64,000 bases of DNA from Paenibacillus sp. MZ04-78.2 (GTDB lineage Bacteria; Bacillota; Bacilli; Paenibacillales; NBRC-103111): the NCBI RefSeq assembly GCF_024213375.1, contig NZ_JANAVJ010000027.1, positions 1-64,000 on the forward strand, given 5' to 3'. The notes beneath the pieces were generated by a model. It did no database searches. It was not told the origin of the DNA and worked only from the letters and a program-made list of their open reading frames with translations. The position numbers were made by a program, and so were the translations under genes. Shown here in pieces: positions 48,488-56,913 of this stretch. Each line of letters opens with the position of its first letter. Position 1 is the stretch's first letter.

Positions 48488-48631
48488 CTACTTCTTCTGG
48501 CCGGAGCGGGTGTCGCAAGCGCCAGCCTCGCGGGATACCGTCTCCTCCGCCAGCTTGTCCCCGAATTGGTCGAGGCGTCCCGGCTGGCTGGCCGGTCCGT
48601 CGTTGTCCGGCTTGTTGTTTCTTCCTGTCAT
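48488..48631 (-). CDS. Small hydrophilic protein of 47 residues
   Basis: GGAGGTGAGCAGCC precedes ATG 48631, an almost ideal ribosome binding site. The product starts MTGRNNKPDNDGPASQPGRL, continues DQFGDKLAEETVSREAGACD and ends TRSGQKK. It is charged, without hydrophobic core, and has one Cys, so it is probably disordered or a partner-binding peptide. It has its own terminator (48418-48465). Such small genes are common in Paenibacillus but no family is recognised. Confidence 0.72.
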   Translation of the reverse strand: MTGRNNKPDNDGPASQPGRLDQFGDKLAEETVSREAGACDTRSGQKK

Positions 48632-48804
48632 GGCTGCTCACCTCCATTCTACATTTAGCGTACCAAGAGGAGGGACGAATTATTTCATTATTTTATTCAA
48701 GCCTTCGAATGGAGAATGAACGGAGCGGACATACTTGAGTAAAAATGGACAACATAGGGTAAGGAAAAAGAGAAAGCCATTTCCATACAAAGGAGCGATG
48801 GAGG

Positions 48805-49215
48805 ATGAGCAGACCGATTCAAGCTTATTTTCATACGGAAAACGAAGCCGAGGACGTTCGGATCAAGCTGCAAACGTACCAGGTGGAGCAGGTCGAAATC
48901 GGAAAATTGGACGAGGCGCCGGACCGCGATACGCCGCTGCTGTTTCCGATTGCTATCGCAGGCACGGGGACGATTCCGGTTGGCGTCGGTTATGCGGGCA
49001 GTGAAGCCGGACCGATCGCCGCAACCGGCGTGGCGGCGGCCGGTGCTTATCTCGGCTTCCGTACGTTGGACGAAGCCGGGCACGACAAAGATGGCGATGG
49101 CGTAGACGACCGGAAGCTTCGCTATGCGCTCAGCACGAAGGTGGCCGCGGAGCAGTACGACGAGATCGTCGATCTGATCCGCCGTCACCGGGGGCACGTG
49201 GCCAAGCTCGACTGA
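48805..49215 (+). CDS. Hypothetical protein with glycine-rich core and calcium-loop-like motif
   Basis: 136 residues. The N-terminus (SRPIQAYFHTENEAEDVRIK with LQTYQVEQVEIGKL) looks like the alpha-beta start of general-stress-type small proteins; the middle has a Gly/Ala-rich hydrophobic stretch (FPIAIAGTGTIPVGVGYAGS) and then DEAGHDKDGDGVDDRKL, a D-x-D-x-D-G loop of the calcium-binding type. The C-terminus is a short alpha/beta segment ending RHRGHVAKLD. GGAGCGATGGAGG precedes ATG 48805. No family assigned with confidence. Confidence 0.75.
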   Translation: MSRPIQAYFHTENEAEDVRIKLQTYQVEQVEIGKLDEAPDRDTPLLFPIAIAGTGTIPVGVGYAGSEAGPIAATGVAAAGAYLGFRTLDEAGHDKDGDGVDDRKLRYALSTKVAAEQYDEIVDLIRRHRGHVAKLD

Positions 49216-49233
49216 AGGCGGCTTGCGGAAAAA

Positions 49234-49281
49234 AATGCCCGCTTGCGGCACGGAAACGCATTTCCGGCGGCAGCGGGCATT
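49234..49281 (-). terminator. Terminator of the third sugar ABC operon
   Basis: AATGCCCGCT (49234-49243) pairs with AGCGGGCATT (49272-49281) with further inner pairing; on the reverse strand it is followed by TTTTTCC. It also ends the convergent forward gene. Confidence 0.85.
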
Positions 49282-49304
49282 CACGGCAGGAGCGACCCCA
49301 AGCT

Positions 49305-50291
49305 TTAAGCGCGCCGCCGGTTCAAATGAATGAACGTAATGGCAAGCGCCAAGACAAGCACCGATCCTTTGATGATGTCAAAGGCGTAGTAAGGCAGGTT
49401 GAGCATCGTCAGCCCGTTCAGCAGTACGCCGATCAGGACGGCGCCGAAAAACGTGCCGATCACGTTCGGCTTGCCTGCGCCGAGCACGGAGAAGCCGACG
49501 AACACGGCGGCGACCGACTCCATCAGCAACGGCGCCCCGGCATCGATCTGGCCGGAGCCGACGCGGGCGGCGAACAGAATGCCGCCGATGGCGGCGAAGA
49601 TGCCGGACAGCACGTAAGCGAACGTACGCACGCGATTGACGGCGATGCCGGACAGGCGGGCGGCCTCTTGGTTGCCGCCGGTCACGTACATTTGGCGGCC
49701 CCAGCGGGTATACGTCAGAAATACGTGGACGAGAATGACGGCGATAATCATCAGCACGACCGGCACCGGGATGCCAAGTAGCTTGCCTTGGCCGATCCAG
49801 AGGAACGTCTCGGTGAATTTGCCCGGCGCTTTCGTTCCGTCGGTCATCTGCATGTTGTTATAGATCGAGAAGCCTTGGGTATACGTTTTGTGCACGCCGC
49901 CGATGATGTACATGACGGCTAACGTCGCCAGCAGGTCCGGGATGCGGACTTTGACGATCAAGAGCGCATTCAGCAGTCCGATGACGATGCCGAGCAGCAG
50001 CGGGACAATGAGTACGACGATAAGCGGGAACTGGAACCAGACCATCATCGTTGCCGTGACGACCGTCGTCAGCGAAACGGTGGAGCCGACCGAGAGATCG
50101 AACCCGTCAACGATCTGCGAGAACGTCACGCCGATCGCGATAAACGTCACAATCGAGATAGAGCGGAGAATGTCCGCCATGTTGTCGTAGGATAAGAAAT
50201 TTTCGTTGACGAAAGAAAAAATTGCAATGACGGCGGCGATGATGAACAAGGCCCCGTATTTATAAGAAACATCCAGCCATTTGCCTTTCAC
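49305..50291 (-). CDS. Sugar ABC transporter permease (RbsC/AraH-like)
   Basis: 328 residues, BPD_transp_2 family with about nine hydrophobic helices. Landmarks: FIAIGVTFSQIVDGFDLSVG with STVSL, YVTGGNQEAARLSGIAVNRV and AAVFVGFSVLGAGKPNVIGT. GTG 50291 is the start: GGGGAGG is 9 nt upstream and it lies 4 nt after the ATPase stop; the longer ORF overlaps the ATPase. Third gene of a binding protein, ATPase, permease operon. The sugar is not determinable. Confidence 0.93.
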   Translation of the reverse strand: MKGKWLDVSYKYGALFIIAAVIAIFSFVNENFLSYDNMADILRSISIVTFIAIGVTFSQIVDGFDLSVGSTVSLTTVVTATMMVWFQFPLIVVLIVPLLLGIVIGLLNALLIVKVRIPDLLATLAVMYIIGGVHKTYTQGFSIYNNMQMTDGTKAPGKFTETFLWIGQGKLLGIPVPVVLMIIAVILVHVFLTYTRWGRQMYVTGGNQEAARLSGIAVNRVRTFAYVLSGIFAAIGGILFAARVGSGQIDAGAPLLMESVAAVFVGFSVLGAGKPNVIGTFFGAVLIGVLLNGLTMLNLPYYAFDIIKGSVLVLALAITFIHLNRRRA

Positions 50292-50295
50292 TTGC

Positions 50296-51801
50296 TTAAG
50301 CCTCCCCGCTGCCTGCATAGTACAATATTTTCTCCTGCGTCGCTTCGTCGCGGGACAGCTCCTTCACGATCCGTCCGTAGCTCATGACGAGAATCCGGTC
50401 GGCAATGCCGAGAATTTCTGCGATTTCGCACGATAAGTACACGATGCCTTTCCCTTCTTGAGCGAGTCGTCCGATCAAGCGGAAAATATCGCTTTTGGCG
50501 CCGACGTCGACGCCTTTGGTCGGTTCGTCGAACAAATACACCTCGGCATCCGTCGGCAGCCATTTGCCGACTGCGACCTTCTGCTGGTTGCCGCCGCTCA
50601 AATATTTGACCTGCTGCTCGCGGTTCGGCGGCTGAATCCCGAGCTCGGAGATGCGGGCGTCCGCATTTTCCGTTTCTTTGCGGCGACTGACGAAACCGAG
50701 CTGGCTGAGCCGTTCGAGGAGCGTCAATGCAAGATTCGCTTTGACCGACAGCTCGACAAGCACGCCTTGCTTGCGCCGCTCCTCCGGGATGAGCGCAAGT
50801 CCCGCACGGACGGCGTCGGCCGGGGCGCGGAGCTTCAACGCGCGACCGCGCAGTCGCAGCTCGCCCGCGTCCAGCGGGTCAGCGCCGAACAGAAGGCGCG
50901 ACAGCTCCGTTTTGCCCGCGCCGACCAGTCCGACGACGCCGACGATTTCGCCGCGGCGCACCGTCAAATCGACGCCGCGCACCTTGGTGCCGCTGGTCAG
51001 GCCGCGCGCTTCGAGCAGCGGCTCGCCGATGGCGACCTCCGCCTTCGGGAACTCCTCCTCGAACGGCTTGCCGAGCATTTCTTCGACGACGGCTTGCGCG
51101 TCCGTGCTTGCTGCCGCTTTCGTCGAGATACGCTGCCCGTCCCGCATGACGGTGACCCGGTCGCTGATGCGGAACACTTCGCCGAGCCGGTGCGAGATGA
51201 AGATGCAGCCGACGCCGTCGGCCTTCAGCCGGTTCATGATGCGGAAGAGCTGCTCCGCCTCTTCACCGGAGAGCGGGGCGGTCGGCTCGTCGAAAATGAT
51301 AAATTTCGCTTTTTGCGCCAGCGCCCGGCCGATCAGCACCAGCTGCTTTTGGGCGATGGACAGCTCTCCGGCCTGCTGCCGGACGTCGAGTCCGGTCAAG
51401 CCGATGTCGGCCAGCACGCGGGAAGCTTCCCGCTGCAGACCGCTCCAATCGATCCAGCCGCGCCCGGCGGTGAGCCGGTCCAGCATGATGTTCTCCGCTA
51501 CGGTCAGTTTGGGAACAAGCGCCGTATCGACCTCTTGATATACGCACTGGATGCCGCTGCGGATGGCGTCGAGCGGACCGCCGATGGACAGCGCGGCCCC
51601 GTCGATCTGGATGCTGCCCTCATCGGGCCTGTACGCGCCGGACAGCACCTTCATCAGTGTGCTTTTTCCGGCGCCGTTCGCGCCGAGCAGCGCATGAATC
51701 TCGCCGCCGCGCACTTCGAAATCGACTTGATGCAGCGCCCGGACGCCGGGGAACGATTTGGATATGCCTTTCATTTCTAATCGAGTTGCGGAAGTGGTCA
51801 T
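50296..51801 (-). CDS. Sugar ABC transporter double ATPase (RbsA-like)
   Basis: 501 residues with two ATPase domains. First: Walker A GANGAGKST (about 36-44), signature region GELSIAQKQLVLIGRALAQK, Walker B FIIFDEPTAPL. Second: GLVGAGKTE, signature LSGGNQQKVAVGKWL and Walker B VYLFDEPTKGVD. Unlike mglA in this window, the second Walker A keeps the Lys-Thr. ATG 51801 is chosen; the ORF opens eight codons earlier at TTG without a placed ribosome binding site. The operon order and length match RbsA-type systems. Confidence 0.94.
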   Translation of the reverse strand: MTTSATRLEMKGISKSFPGVRALHQVDFEVRGGEIHALLGANGAGKSTLMKVLSGAYRPDEGSIQIDGAALSIGGPLDAIRSGIQCVYQEVDTALVPKLTVAENIMLDRLTAGRGWIDWSGLQREASRVLADIGLTGLDVRQQAGELSIAQKQLVLIGRALAQKAKFIIFDEPTAPLSGEEAEQLFRIMNRLKADGVGCIFISHRLGEVFRISDRVTVMRDGQRISTKAAASTDAQAVVEEMLGKPFEEEFPKAEVAIGEPLLEARGLTSGTKVRGVDLTVRRGEIVGVVGLVGAGKTELSRLLFGADPLDAGELRLRGRALKLRAPADAVRAGLALIPEERRKQGVLVELSVKANLALTLLERLSQLGFVSRRKETENADARISELGIQPPNREQQVKYLSGGNQQKVAVGKWLPTDAEVYLFDEPTKGVDVGAKSDIFRLIGRLAQEGKGIVYLSCEIAEILGIADRILVMSYGRIVKELSRDEATQEKILYYAGSGEA

Positions 51802-51830
51802 CGGGACAGTCTCACGCTCCTTCAATGGAA

Positions 51831-51860
51831 AATCCCACCCGCTCCGCAGCGGGTGGGATT
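51831..51860 (-). repeat. Intercistronic hairpin after the sugar-binding gene
   Basis: AATCCCACCCGCT (51831-51843) pairs perfectly with AGCGGGTGGGATT (51848-51860), a 13-bp stem with a 4-nt loop. On the reverse strand only TTTT follows, so partial termination or 3'-end protection of the binding-protein mRNA is likely. Confidence 0.75.
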
Positions 51861-51875
51861 GGGTTATTCAGATGG

Positions 51876-52979
51876 TTACTTGGCCGCCGGTTTCTCGGCT
51901 TTCTTCAGCCAATCGGTGTAGCCTTGCTGGCTATTGCCCCAACCTTTTACGTGCTCGCTCAGCTGAGCGGTCGAAATCTGCTGCTGCGGCAGCTGCTCGC
52001 GGGAGACGAATACCGGGTCGAGAACGACGTTATCCGGCGTTTGGTCGCCGTGAAGCTTTTGGTACAGGTAACGAACCTGAATGCGGCCGATATCCTTCGG
52101 ATCGACGGCGGCGGAAGCGACCCACGGGCTCTTTTGATCCTGGATCATTTGCAGGTCCTCGTCGCTCATATCGATGCCGTAGACTTTAATTTCCGTGCGG
52201 CCCGCTTGCTGAATGGCCCGCGAGGCGCCTTTGGCGAACTCGTCCCAAGCGGTCCAAACGGCCGCGATGTCGCCTTTGTTCGGGTATTTCTTCAGAATCG
52301 CTTCCATTTGCGCTTGCGTGTCCAGAGCGGTGTTCTGCGAAGCGGCGCCGAAAGCGGCGATTTCCTTAATGTCCTTGTTTTTGCCCAGGAACTCCTTATA
52401 AGCGACTTGACGGCGTTCCATCGGGGCGAAGCCCGCAACCCAGATTTTCACAATGTTGCCTTTGCCGCCGATGTCTTTCGCCAGCTTGTCCAGCGTCATT
52501 TCGGCCATCTTGGCGTCGCCCTGCTCCAGCACGGCTACGCCCGGAACCTTCAGATCGGTGTCGAAAGCGACGACCGGGATTTTTTTCTCCAGCGCCCGCT
52601 TCACGCCTGCTTCAAGCGCTGCCGCAGTCCCGTGGTCGATCAGGATGCCGTCGACCTTCTGGTTGATGGCGGCGTCGAGGTTCGAAGCCATCTTGGCAAG
52701 GTCGCCGTCGGCCGGGGTGACGGTCACTTTGCCGCCGAGCTTCTCGACCTGCTCCTTCACGCCTTCAATATACTGCGCGGAGAAGGTGCCGAGGCTGATT
52801 TGCATAATAAGCGCGATCTTTTTATTCGCGAGCGGGTTGTCCGCGCTGCTTTGAGCTTTCGCGCCTTCCGCTGGCTTGCCGCCTTGTTCGGAAGCCTGCG
52901 GTTTCGCGCCGCAAGCGATCATGCCGATCGAAAGCACGAAGATGAGTATCAGCAGAACGCTTTTTCTCCAATGAGACAT
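51876..52979 (-). CDS. Sugar ABC transporter substrate-binding lipoprotein (type I fold)
   Basis: 367 residues: signal with lipobox IGMIACGAKP, linker, then IALIMQISLGTFSAQYIEGV, INQKVDGILIDHGTAAALEA, PVVAFDTDLKVPG and AVWTAWDEFAKGASRAIQQA with KVYGIDMSDEDL, the pattern of the ribose/rhamnose-type Peripla_BP_4 proteins. GGGGGAGGAAC precedes ATG 52979. First gene of the operon; promoter and a 15-bp palindrome lie upstream. Ligand unknown. Confidence 0.93.
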   Translation of the reverse strand: MSHWRKSVLLILIFVLSIGMIACGAKPQASEQGGKPAEGAKAQSSADNPLANKKIALIMQISLGTFSAQYIEGVKEQVEKLGGKVTVTPADGDLAKMASNLDAAINQKVDGILIDHGTAAALEAGVKRALEKKIPVVAFDTDLKVPGVAVLEQGDAKMAEMTLDKLAKDIGGKGNIVKIWVAGFAPMERRQVAYKEFLGKNKDIKEIAAFGAASQNTALDTQAQMEAILKKYPNKGDIAAVWTAWDEFAKGASRAIQQAGRTEIKVYGIDMSDEDLQMIQDQKSPWVASAAVDPKDIGRIQVRYLYQKLHGDQTPDNVVLDPVFVSREQLPQQQISTAQLSEHVKGWGNSQQGYTDWLKKAEKPAAK

Positions 52980-53016
52980 GATGATGAGTTCCTCCCCCGA
53001 ATCGTTATAATTATAT

Positions 53017-53031
53017 AATTCCAATGGAATT
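53017..53031. promoter_or_regulatory. Perfect palindromic operator candidate
   Basis: AATTCCAATGGAATT is a 15-bp perfect palindrome with one central base. It lies about 8-22 bp downstream of the predicted start of the sugar operon, a repressor position. No regulator gene is adjacent. Confidence 0.5.
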
Positions 53032-53045
53032 AGTAGGTGATAAAT

Positions 53046-53075
53046 ACTTTACCATTCTTTTTCACAAATGGTCAA
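53046..53075 (-). promoter_or_regulatory. Promoter of the third sugar ABC operon
   Basis: On the reverse strand TTGACC (53075-53070), 18 bp, TAAAGT (53051-53046). Start near 53039. The remaining DNA to 53255 shows no clear motif besides a CCTGC/GCAGG hairpin near 53190-53205. Confidence 0.5.
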
Positions 53076-53255
53076 TATGCAGGGGAATATTTTTAGAGAC
53101 GATCCTTCAAAAAAACACAAAATACGACAATTTGCTAGCCAGCATCCCCCCGCCTCGAAATGGGCGCCACTGTTTCGGCTTTCCTGCAACCTTGGGCAGG
53201 CCCCGTCCGTCTAGTAAATAACTCTGGAATAACCAACGAAAGGTGGTTCTTGATT

Positions 53256-54197
53256 ATGATGAAAAAAACAGTGGCATTTCTGTCGGCGGCGGCGCTGTTC
53301 GGCAGCTTGGCAGCCGGTTCGGCCTCGGCATTTAACGATTTGAGCGCCGATCAGAAGGAGCCGATCATGGCATTGAAGCAGCGCGGAATCGTCAGCGGAG
53401 TGGACGGCGAGCATTTTGTCCCGATGGGAAAAGCCAGCTATGCGCAAACCGTTCATATGCTGGTCAAAGGGTTGAATTTGAATATCGATGCGATGCGCTT
53501 CATCAAGAAGCCCGAAGCTTCGGACTACTATACGAACGTTCCGGATGACGCGTGGTACGCCGAGTCTTTCGTAATCGCTCAATTGAACGACCTGCCGATT
53601 CCGAAGGATGTCGACCCGAACGGCACGATTACCCGCGAGCAGTACGCGGATCTGCTGATCCATGCGATCGATACGAAAGGAATGTACCCGGTCGTCAACA
53701 TGCTCGTCGTCTTCGCCGATCAGGACGAGATCGATCCGAAGGCGAGCGGCAGCGTGCAGCGGATGGTGCTGCACAAGCTGATCAAATTGGGAGAGGATGC
53801 GAAGTTTTATCCGAGGCGGGAGCTGACCCGCGGCGAAGCGGCCGTCTGGCTGCACGGCGCGATCAAGTTCGTCGAATCGCACGCAAATGCGCCAAAGCCC
53901 GCGCCGCAGGAAGACATTCAAGTAACGGTAGAAAAAGTGAACGATGACGTGAACAAAGTCGTGCTGACCCGCGGCGAGAAGCCGACCGGCGGCTACGGTA
54001 TCACGATTAGCGGCATCCGGTTCGAAGCGGGCGGCCGGGCAGTGATTACGTACACCTTGAGCGATCCGAAGCCGGACAGCATGAACACCCAGGCGATTAC
54101 CGAGCCGACAGCGGAAACGTACGTGTCGTCCAAATATAAACCGGTAGCCGAGCCCGCTGCTTCGACGGGCGTCAGCCCGGCCAATCTGCAATCCTAA
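53256..54197 (+). CDS. SLH-like secreted protein with C-terminal PrcB domain
   Basis: 313 residues: signal peptide (TVAFLSAAALFGSLAAGSAS, cleavage after ASA), then degenerate SLH-type repeats (about 25-75, FNDLSADQKEPIMALKQRGI; about 85-145, YTNVPDDAWYAESFVIAQLN and NGTITREQYADLLI; about 150-210), and a C-terminal PrcB-like domain (KVVLTRGEKPTGGYGITISG then IRFEAGGRAVITYTLSDP). PrcB was described as partner of the treponemal PrtP protease complex; here it is a surface module of unknown role. ATG 53256 (or the next ATG) follows AAAGGTGG. It has its own terminator. Confidence 0.9.
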   Translation: MMKKTVAFLSAAALFGSLAAGSASAFNDLSADQKEPIMALKQRGIVSGVDGEHFVPMGKASYAQTVHMLVKGLNLNIDAMRFIKKPEASDYYTNVPDDAWYAESFVIAQLNDLPIPKDVDPNGTITREQYADLLIHAIDTKGMYPVVNMLVVFADQDEIDPKASGSVQRMVLHKLIKLGEDAKFYPRRELTRGEAAVWLHGAIKFVESHANAPKPAPQEDIQVTVEKVNDDVNKVVLTRGEKPTGGYGITISGIRFEAGGRAVITYTLSDPKPDSMNTQAITEPTAETYVSSKYKPVAEPAASTGVSPANLQS

Positions 54198-54218
54198 GCG
54201 GCCTGAGCGCCGCCAGAA

Positions 54219-54269
54219 ACCGGATGTCCGCCAATCCCCGTCGAGGGAGCGAACATCCGGTGCTTTTTT
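54219..54269 (+). terminator. Terminator of the SLH/PrcB gene
   Basis: ACCGGATGT (54219-54227) pairs with ACATCCGGT (54253-54261), then GCTTTTTT. Confidence 0.85.
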
Positions 54270-54330
54270 GTGCTGCCGCTTCTTTTGCCGCCGCTTCGGA
54301 TTCAAGACAGAAATTCCCGGGTAAAACGGG

Positions 54331-54362
54331 TATAATACCCTTGAAAGCTATCTATCGATAGC
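54331..54362 (+). promoter_or_regulatory. -10 element and leader hairpin of the alpha/beta hydrolase gene
   Basis: TATAAT at 54331-54336 lacks a good -35. The start would fall at about 54343, directly before GCTATC-TATC-GATAGC (54347-54362), a perfect 6-bp palindromic stem placed just ahead of the ribosome binding site. Confidence 0.4.
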
Positions 54363-54389
54363 GTGCGAAAAAAAGAGGAGTGGATCACC

Positions 54390-55181
54390 ATGGACAAGCG
54401 GTATGCGGACGTAAACGGCACGAGGCTGGCCTACATCGACCGGGGACAAGGAATTCCTGTCGTTTTGCTTCACGGCTTTTGCGGGAGCTCCGCCTATTAT
54501 GACGAAGTCGCGCCGCTGCTCGAAGGCCGCTGCCGGTTAATTATACCGGATCTGCGCGGGCACGGCGCATCCGACGCCCCTGAAGGGACGTATACGATGG
54601 AGGCGATGGCCGACGATATCGCCGCGTTAATCGACCGGCTGAATATCGGCCGTCCGGTCGTACTCGGCCATTCGTTGGGCGGGTACGTGACGCTCGCGCT
54701 GGCCGAGAAGTACGAGGACAAGCTGCTCGCGTTCGGTTTGCTTCATTCGACCGCCTTTCCGGACGACGAGAAGGGCAAGGAAGGCCGACTGAAGGCGATG
54801 GAGACGATCCGGGAGCAAGGGCTGCCGGCGTTTATCGAAGGATTGATCCCGAAGCTGTTCGCTCCGGTCCATTTGGAGACGATGCCGGAGGCGGTGCGCA
54901 AAGCGAAGGAGATCGGGCTGGGCACCAGCGCGGAAGGCGCGGTCCGAACGTTGGAAGGGATGCGGCAGCGGCCGGACCGCAATGGCGTATTGTCCGCAGC
55001 GCAGGTGCCGGTGCTGCTTGTCGCCGGGACGGGCGATCAGATCATTCCGCCGCAGCGTACGTTCTCCGTCGACAAGGAGACTTTTCAGCGCAGTCAGATC
55101 GACGGAGCAGGACACATGAGCATAATGGAAGCGCCGGGCGAGCTGGCGCAGGCGGTCCTTGCGTTTACGGCGAAGCTTTAA
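54390..55181 (+). CDS. Alpha/beta hydrolase
   Basis: 263 residues with the full fold: oxyanion strand PVVLLHGFCGSSAYYD, LIIPDLRGHGASDAPEGTYT, nucleophile elbow VVLGHSLGGYVTLALAE (Ser near 99), acid in LLVAGTGDQIIPP, and His in IDGAGHMSIMEAPGEL. Resembles chloroperoxidase/ester-hydrolase type enzymes (AB hydrolase 1); substrate unknown. ATG 54390 follows AGAGGAG by 9 nt; nine upstream in-frame codons are excluded. Monocistronic. Confidence 0.92.
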   Translation: MDKRYADVNGTRLAYIDRGQGIPVVLLHGFCGSSAYYDEVAPLLEGRCRLIIPDLRGHGASDAPEGTYTMEAMADDIAALIDRLNIGRPVVLGHSLGGYVTLALAEKYEDKLLAFGLLHSTAFPDDEKGKEGRLKAMETIREQGLPAFIEGLIPKLFAPVHLETMPEAVRKAKEIGLGTSAEGAVRTLEGMRQRPDRNGVLSAAQVPVLLVAGTGDQIIPPQRTFSVDKETFQRSQIDGAGHMSIMEAPGELAQAVLAFTAKL

Positions 55182-55231
55182 TCGTTCGATGAAGCAAAAG
55201 CAAGGTCCCGCTTGAGTGAGCGGATCGGTTC

Positions 55232-55296
55232 AAAAAAAGGGATGACGGCGACCGTCGGCAGGCTGAACCTGCACACACGGACGCTAGTCATCCCTT
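55232..55296 (-). terminator. Terminator of pyk (convergent)
   Basis: AAGGGATGAC (55237-55246) pairs with GTCATCCCTT (55287-55296), with a nested GCAGG/CCTGC stem. On the reverse strand TTTTTTTG follows. Confidence 0.82.
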
Positions 55297-55306
55297 TGCG
55301 TTTATT

Positions 55307-56734
55307 TTAATGCATCAAGTCGGACACATGCTGGATCTTGATGAGGTTGGTCGTGCCCGTGCTTCCGAGAGGCACCCCGGCCGTTATAACGACCAGATCG
55401 TCGGCCTCCAGCAAGCCTACTTTTACTCCGCGGCTGACGACGGAGGAGAACAGCTCGTCCGTCGAGCTGACCGGTTCGCCCAGGATCGGGACGACGCCCC
55501 AGACCAAATTCAAATTCCGCATGACCGTCTCGTTCGGCGTGATCGCTACGATCGGAGCGTCAGGACGATACTTGGACACCATGCGGGCGGTGAAGCCGGT
55601 CGCGGTGGAGGTCAGAATCGCCTTGGCATTCAGATCGTCGGCCGAACCGACGACAGCCTGGCTGATCGCCTCGGTCACGCTGTTGCGGACCAGCACGTGG
55701 CCCAGCTTGCGCTTGCCGTAATCCGGCGACGATTCGGTCTGCTCGGCAATGCGCGCCATCGTGGCGACCGATTCGACCGGGTATTTGCCCGAGGCCGTTT
55801 CCCCGGACAGCATCACGGCGTCGGAGCCGTCGAGCACGGCGTTGGCAACGTCGCTTGCTTCCGCACGGGTCGGACGCGGATTGTTTTGCATCGAGTCGAG
55901 CATATGCGTCGCCGTAATGACCGGTTTACCGGCCCAGTTGCACTTTTGGATCATCTGCTTTTGAATGATAGGTACGTCTTCGACCGGAATTTCCACGCCC
56001 AAATCCCCGCGCGCCACCATCAAGCCGTCAGAAGCTTCCAAAATTTTATCCAGATTGTCGACGCCTTCCAGATTTTCGATTTTCGAAATAATTTGAATGT
56101 CGGGCGCCCCGTACTGCTCCAGAAGATGCCGCACTTCCAGCACGTCAGCCGCTTTGCGGACGAACGACATCGCGATCATGTCGATGCCTTCCCGCACCCC
56201 GAAACGGATGTGCTCGATATCCCGCTCGGTCACGCCGGGCAGCGAGGTGCTCACGCCGGGAAGGTTGACGCCTTTGCGCGCTTTAAGGACACCGCCGTTC
56301 AAAATCCGGCAGCGGATTTCCGTGCCTGCAATTTCTTCCACCTTCAACTCGATCAGCCCGTCGTCGATCAGGATGGACGTACCGACGGACACATCCTTCG
56401 GGAGGTCCGAGTATGATACGGGAATGCGCTGTCCGTCCCCGAGAATCGGCTCGGTCGTTAGCACGACCTGCTCGTTTTGCTTCAACGTACACGAGGCTTC
56501 AACCAGCTTGCCGGTGCGGATTTCGGGGCCTTTGATATCGATCATAATGGCAATGGGCCGGTTCAGCTCTTTCCCGGCTTGCCGGATATTTGCAATGCGG
56601 CTGCTGTGCTCGGCCGGCTCGCCATGGGCAAAATTCAGCCGGGCGACGTTCATCCCCGCCTCAATCAGCTTTTTCAACTGCTCCACCGTCTCGCAGGACG
56701 GGCCGATCGTACATACAATTTTCGTTTTTCGCAT
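55307..56734 (-). CDS. pyk: Pyruvate kinase (short form without C-terminal PEP-utiliser domain)
   Basis: 475 residues converting PEP and ADP to pyruvate and ATP. RKTKIVCTIGPSCETVEQLK at the start, AGMNVARLNFAHG, MIDIKGPEIRTGKL, then SFVRKAADVLEVRHLLEQYG, ISKIENLEGVDNLDKIL, MVARGDLGVEIP, HMLDSMQNNPRPTRAEASDV and SGETASGKYPVESV are all present. Bacillus-type Pyk is about 585 residues with an extra phosphohistidine-like domain; this protein ends at TNLIKIQHVSDLMH and lacks it, like E. coli enzymes. ATG 56734 follows AAGGAG by about 10 nt. Not in the usual pfkA-pyk context, so it may be a second pyruvate kinase. Confidence 0.96.
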   Translation of the reverse strand: MRKTKIVCTIGPSCETVEQLKKLIEAGMNVARLNFAHGEPAEHSSRIANIRQAGKELNRPIAIMIDIKGPEIRTGKLVEASCTLKQNEQVVLTTEPILGDGQRIPVSYSDLPKDVSVGTSILIDDGLIELKVEEIAGTEIRCRILNGGVLKARKGVNLPGVSTSLPGVTERDIEHIRFGVREGIDMIAMSFVRKAADVLEVRHLLEQYGAPDIQIISKIENLEGVDNLDKILEASDGLMVARGDLGVEIPVEDVPIIQKQMIQKCNWAGKPVITATHMLDSMQNNPRPTRAEASDVANAVLDGSDAVMLSGETASGKYPVESVATMARIAEQTESSPDYGKRKLGHVLVRNSVTEAISQAVVGSADDLNAKAILTSTATGFTARMVSKYRPDAPIVAITPNETVMRNLNLVWGVVPILGEPVSSTDELFSSVVSRGVKVGLLEADDLVVITAGVPLGSTGTTNLIKIQHVSDLMH

Positions 56735-56913
56735 GGGTCTCATTCTCCTTCGGCTTGTCCGGACATCCGGGATTCCGTTATCTCCGAATTTTCCGGGCAA
56801 GTGCATGATGTCTGTAATGAACGTATTGTAACGAAAAAATTGCCGTTGGACTATGAAATATAGTACACTTTTTGTAAAATAGTTTGATCATCTTGTGAAG
56901 GAGGCGCGGAAAA

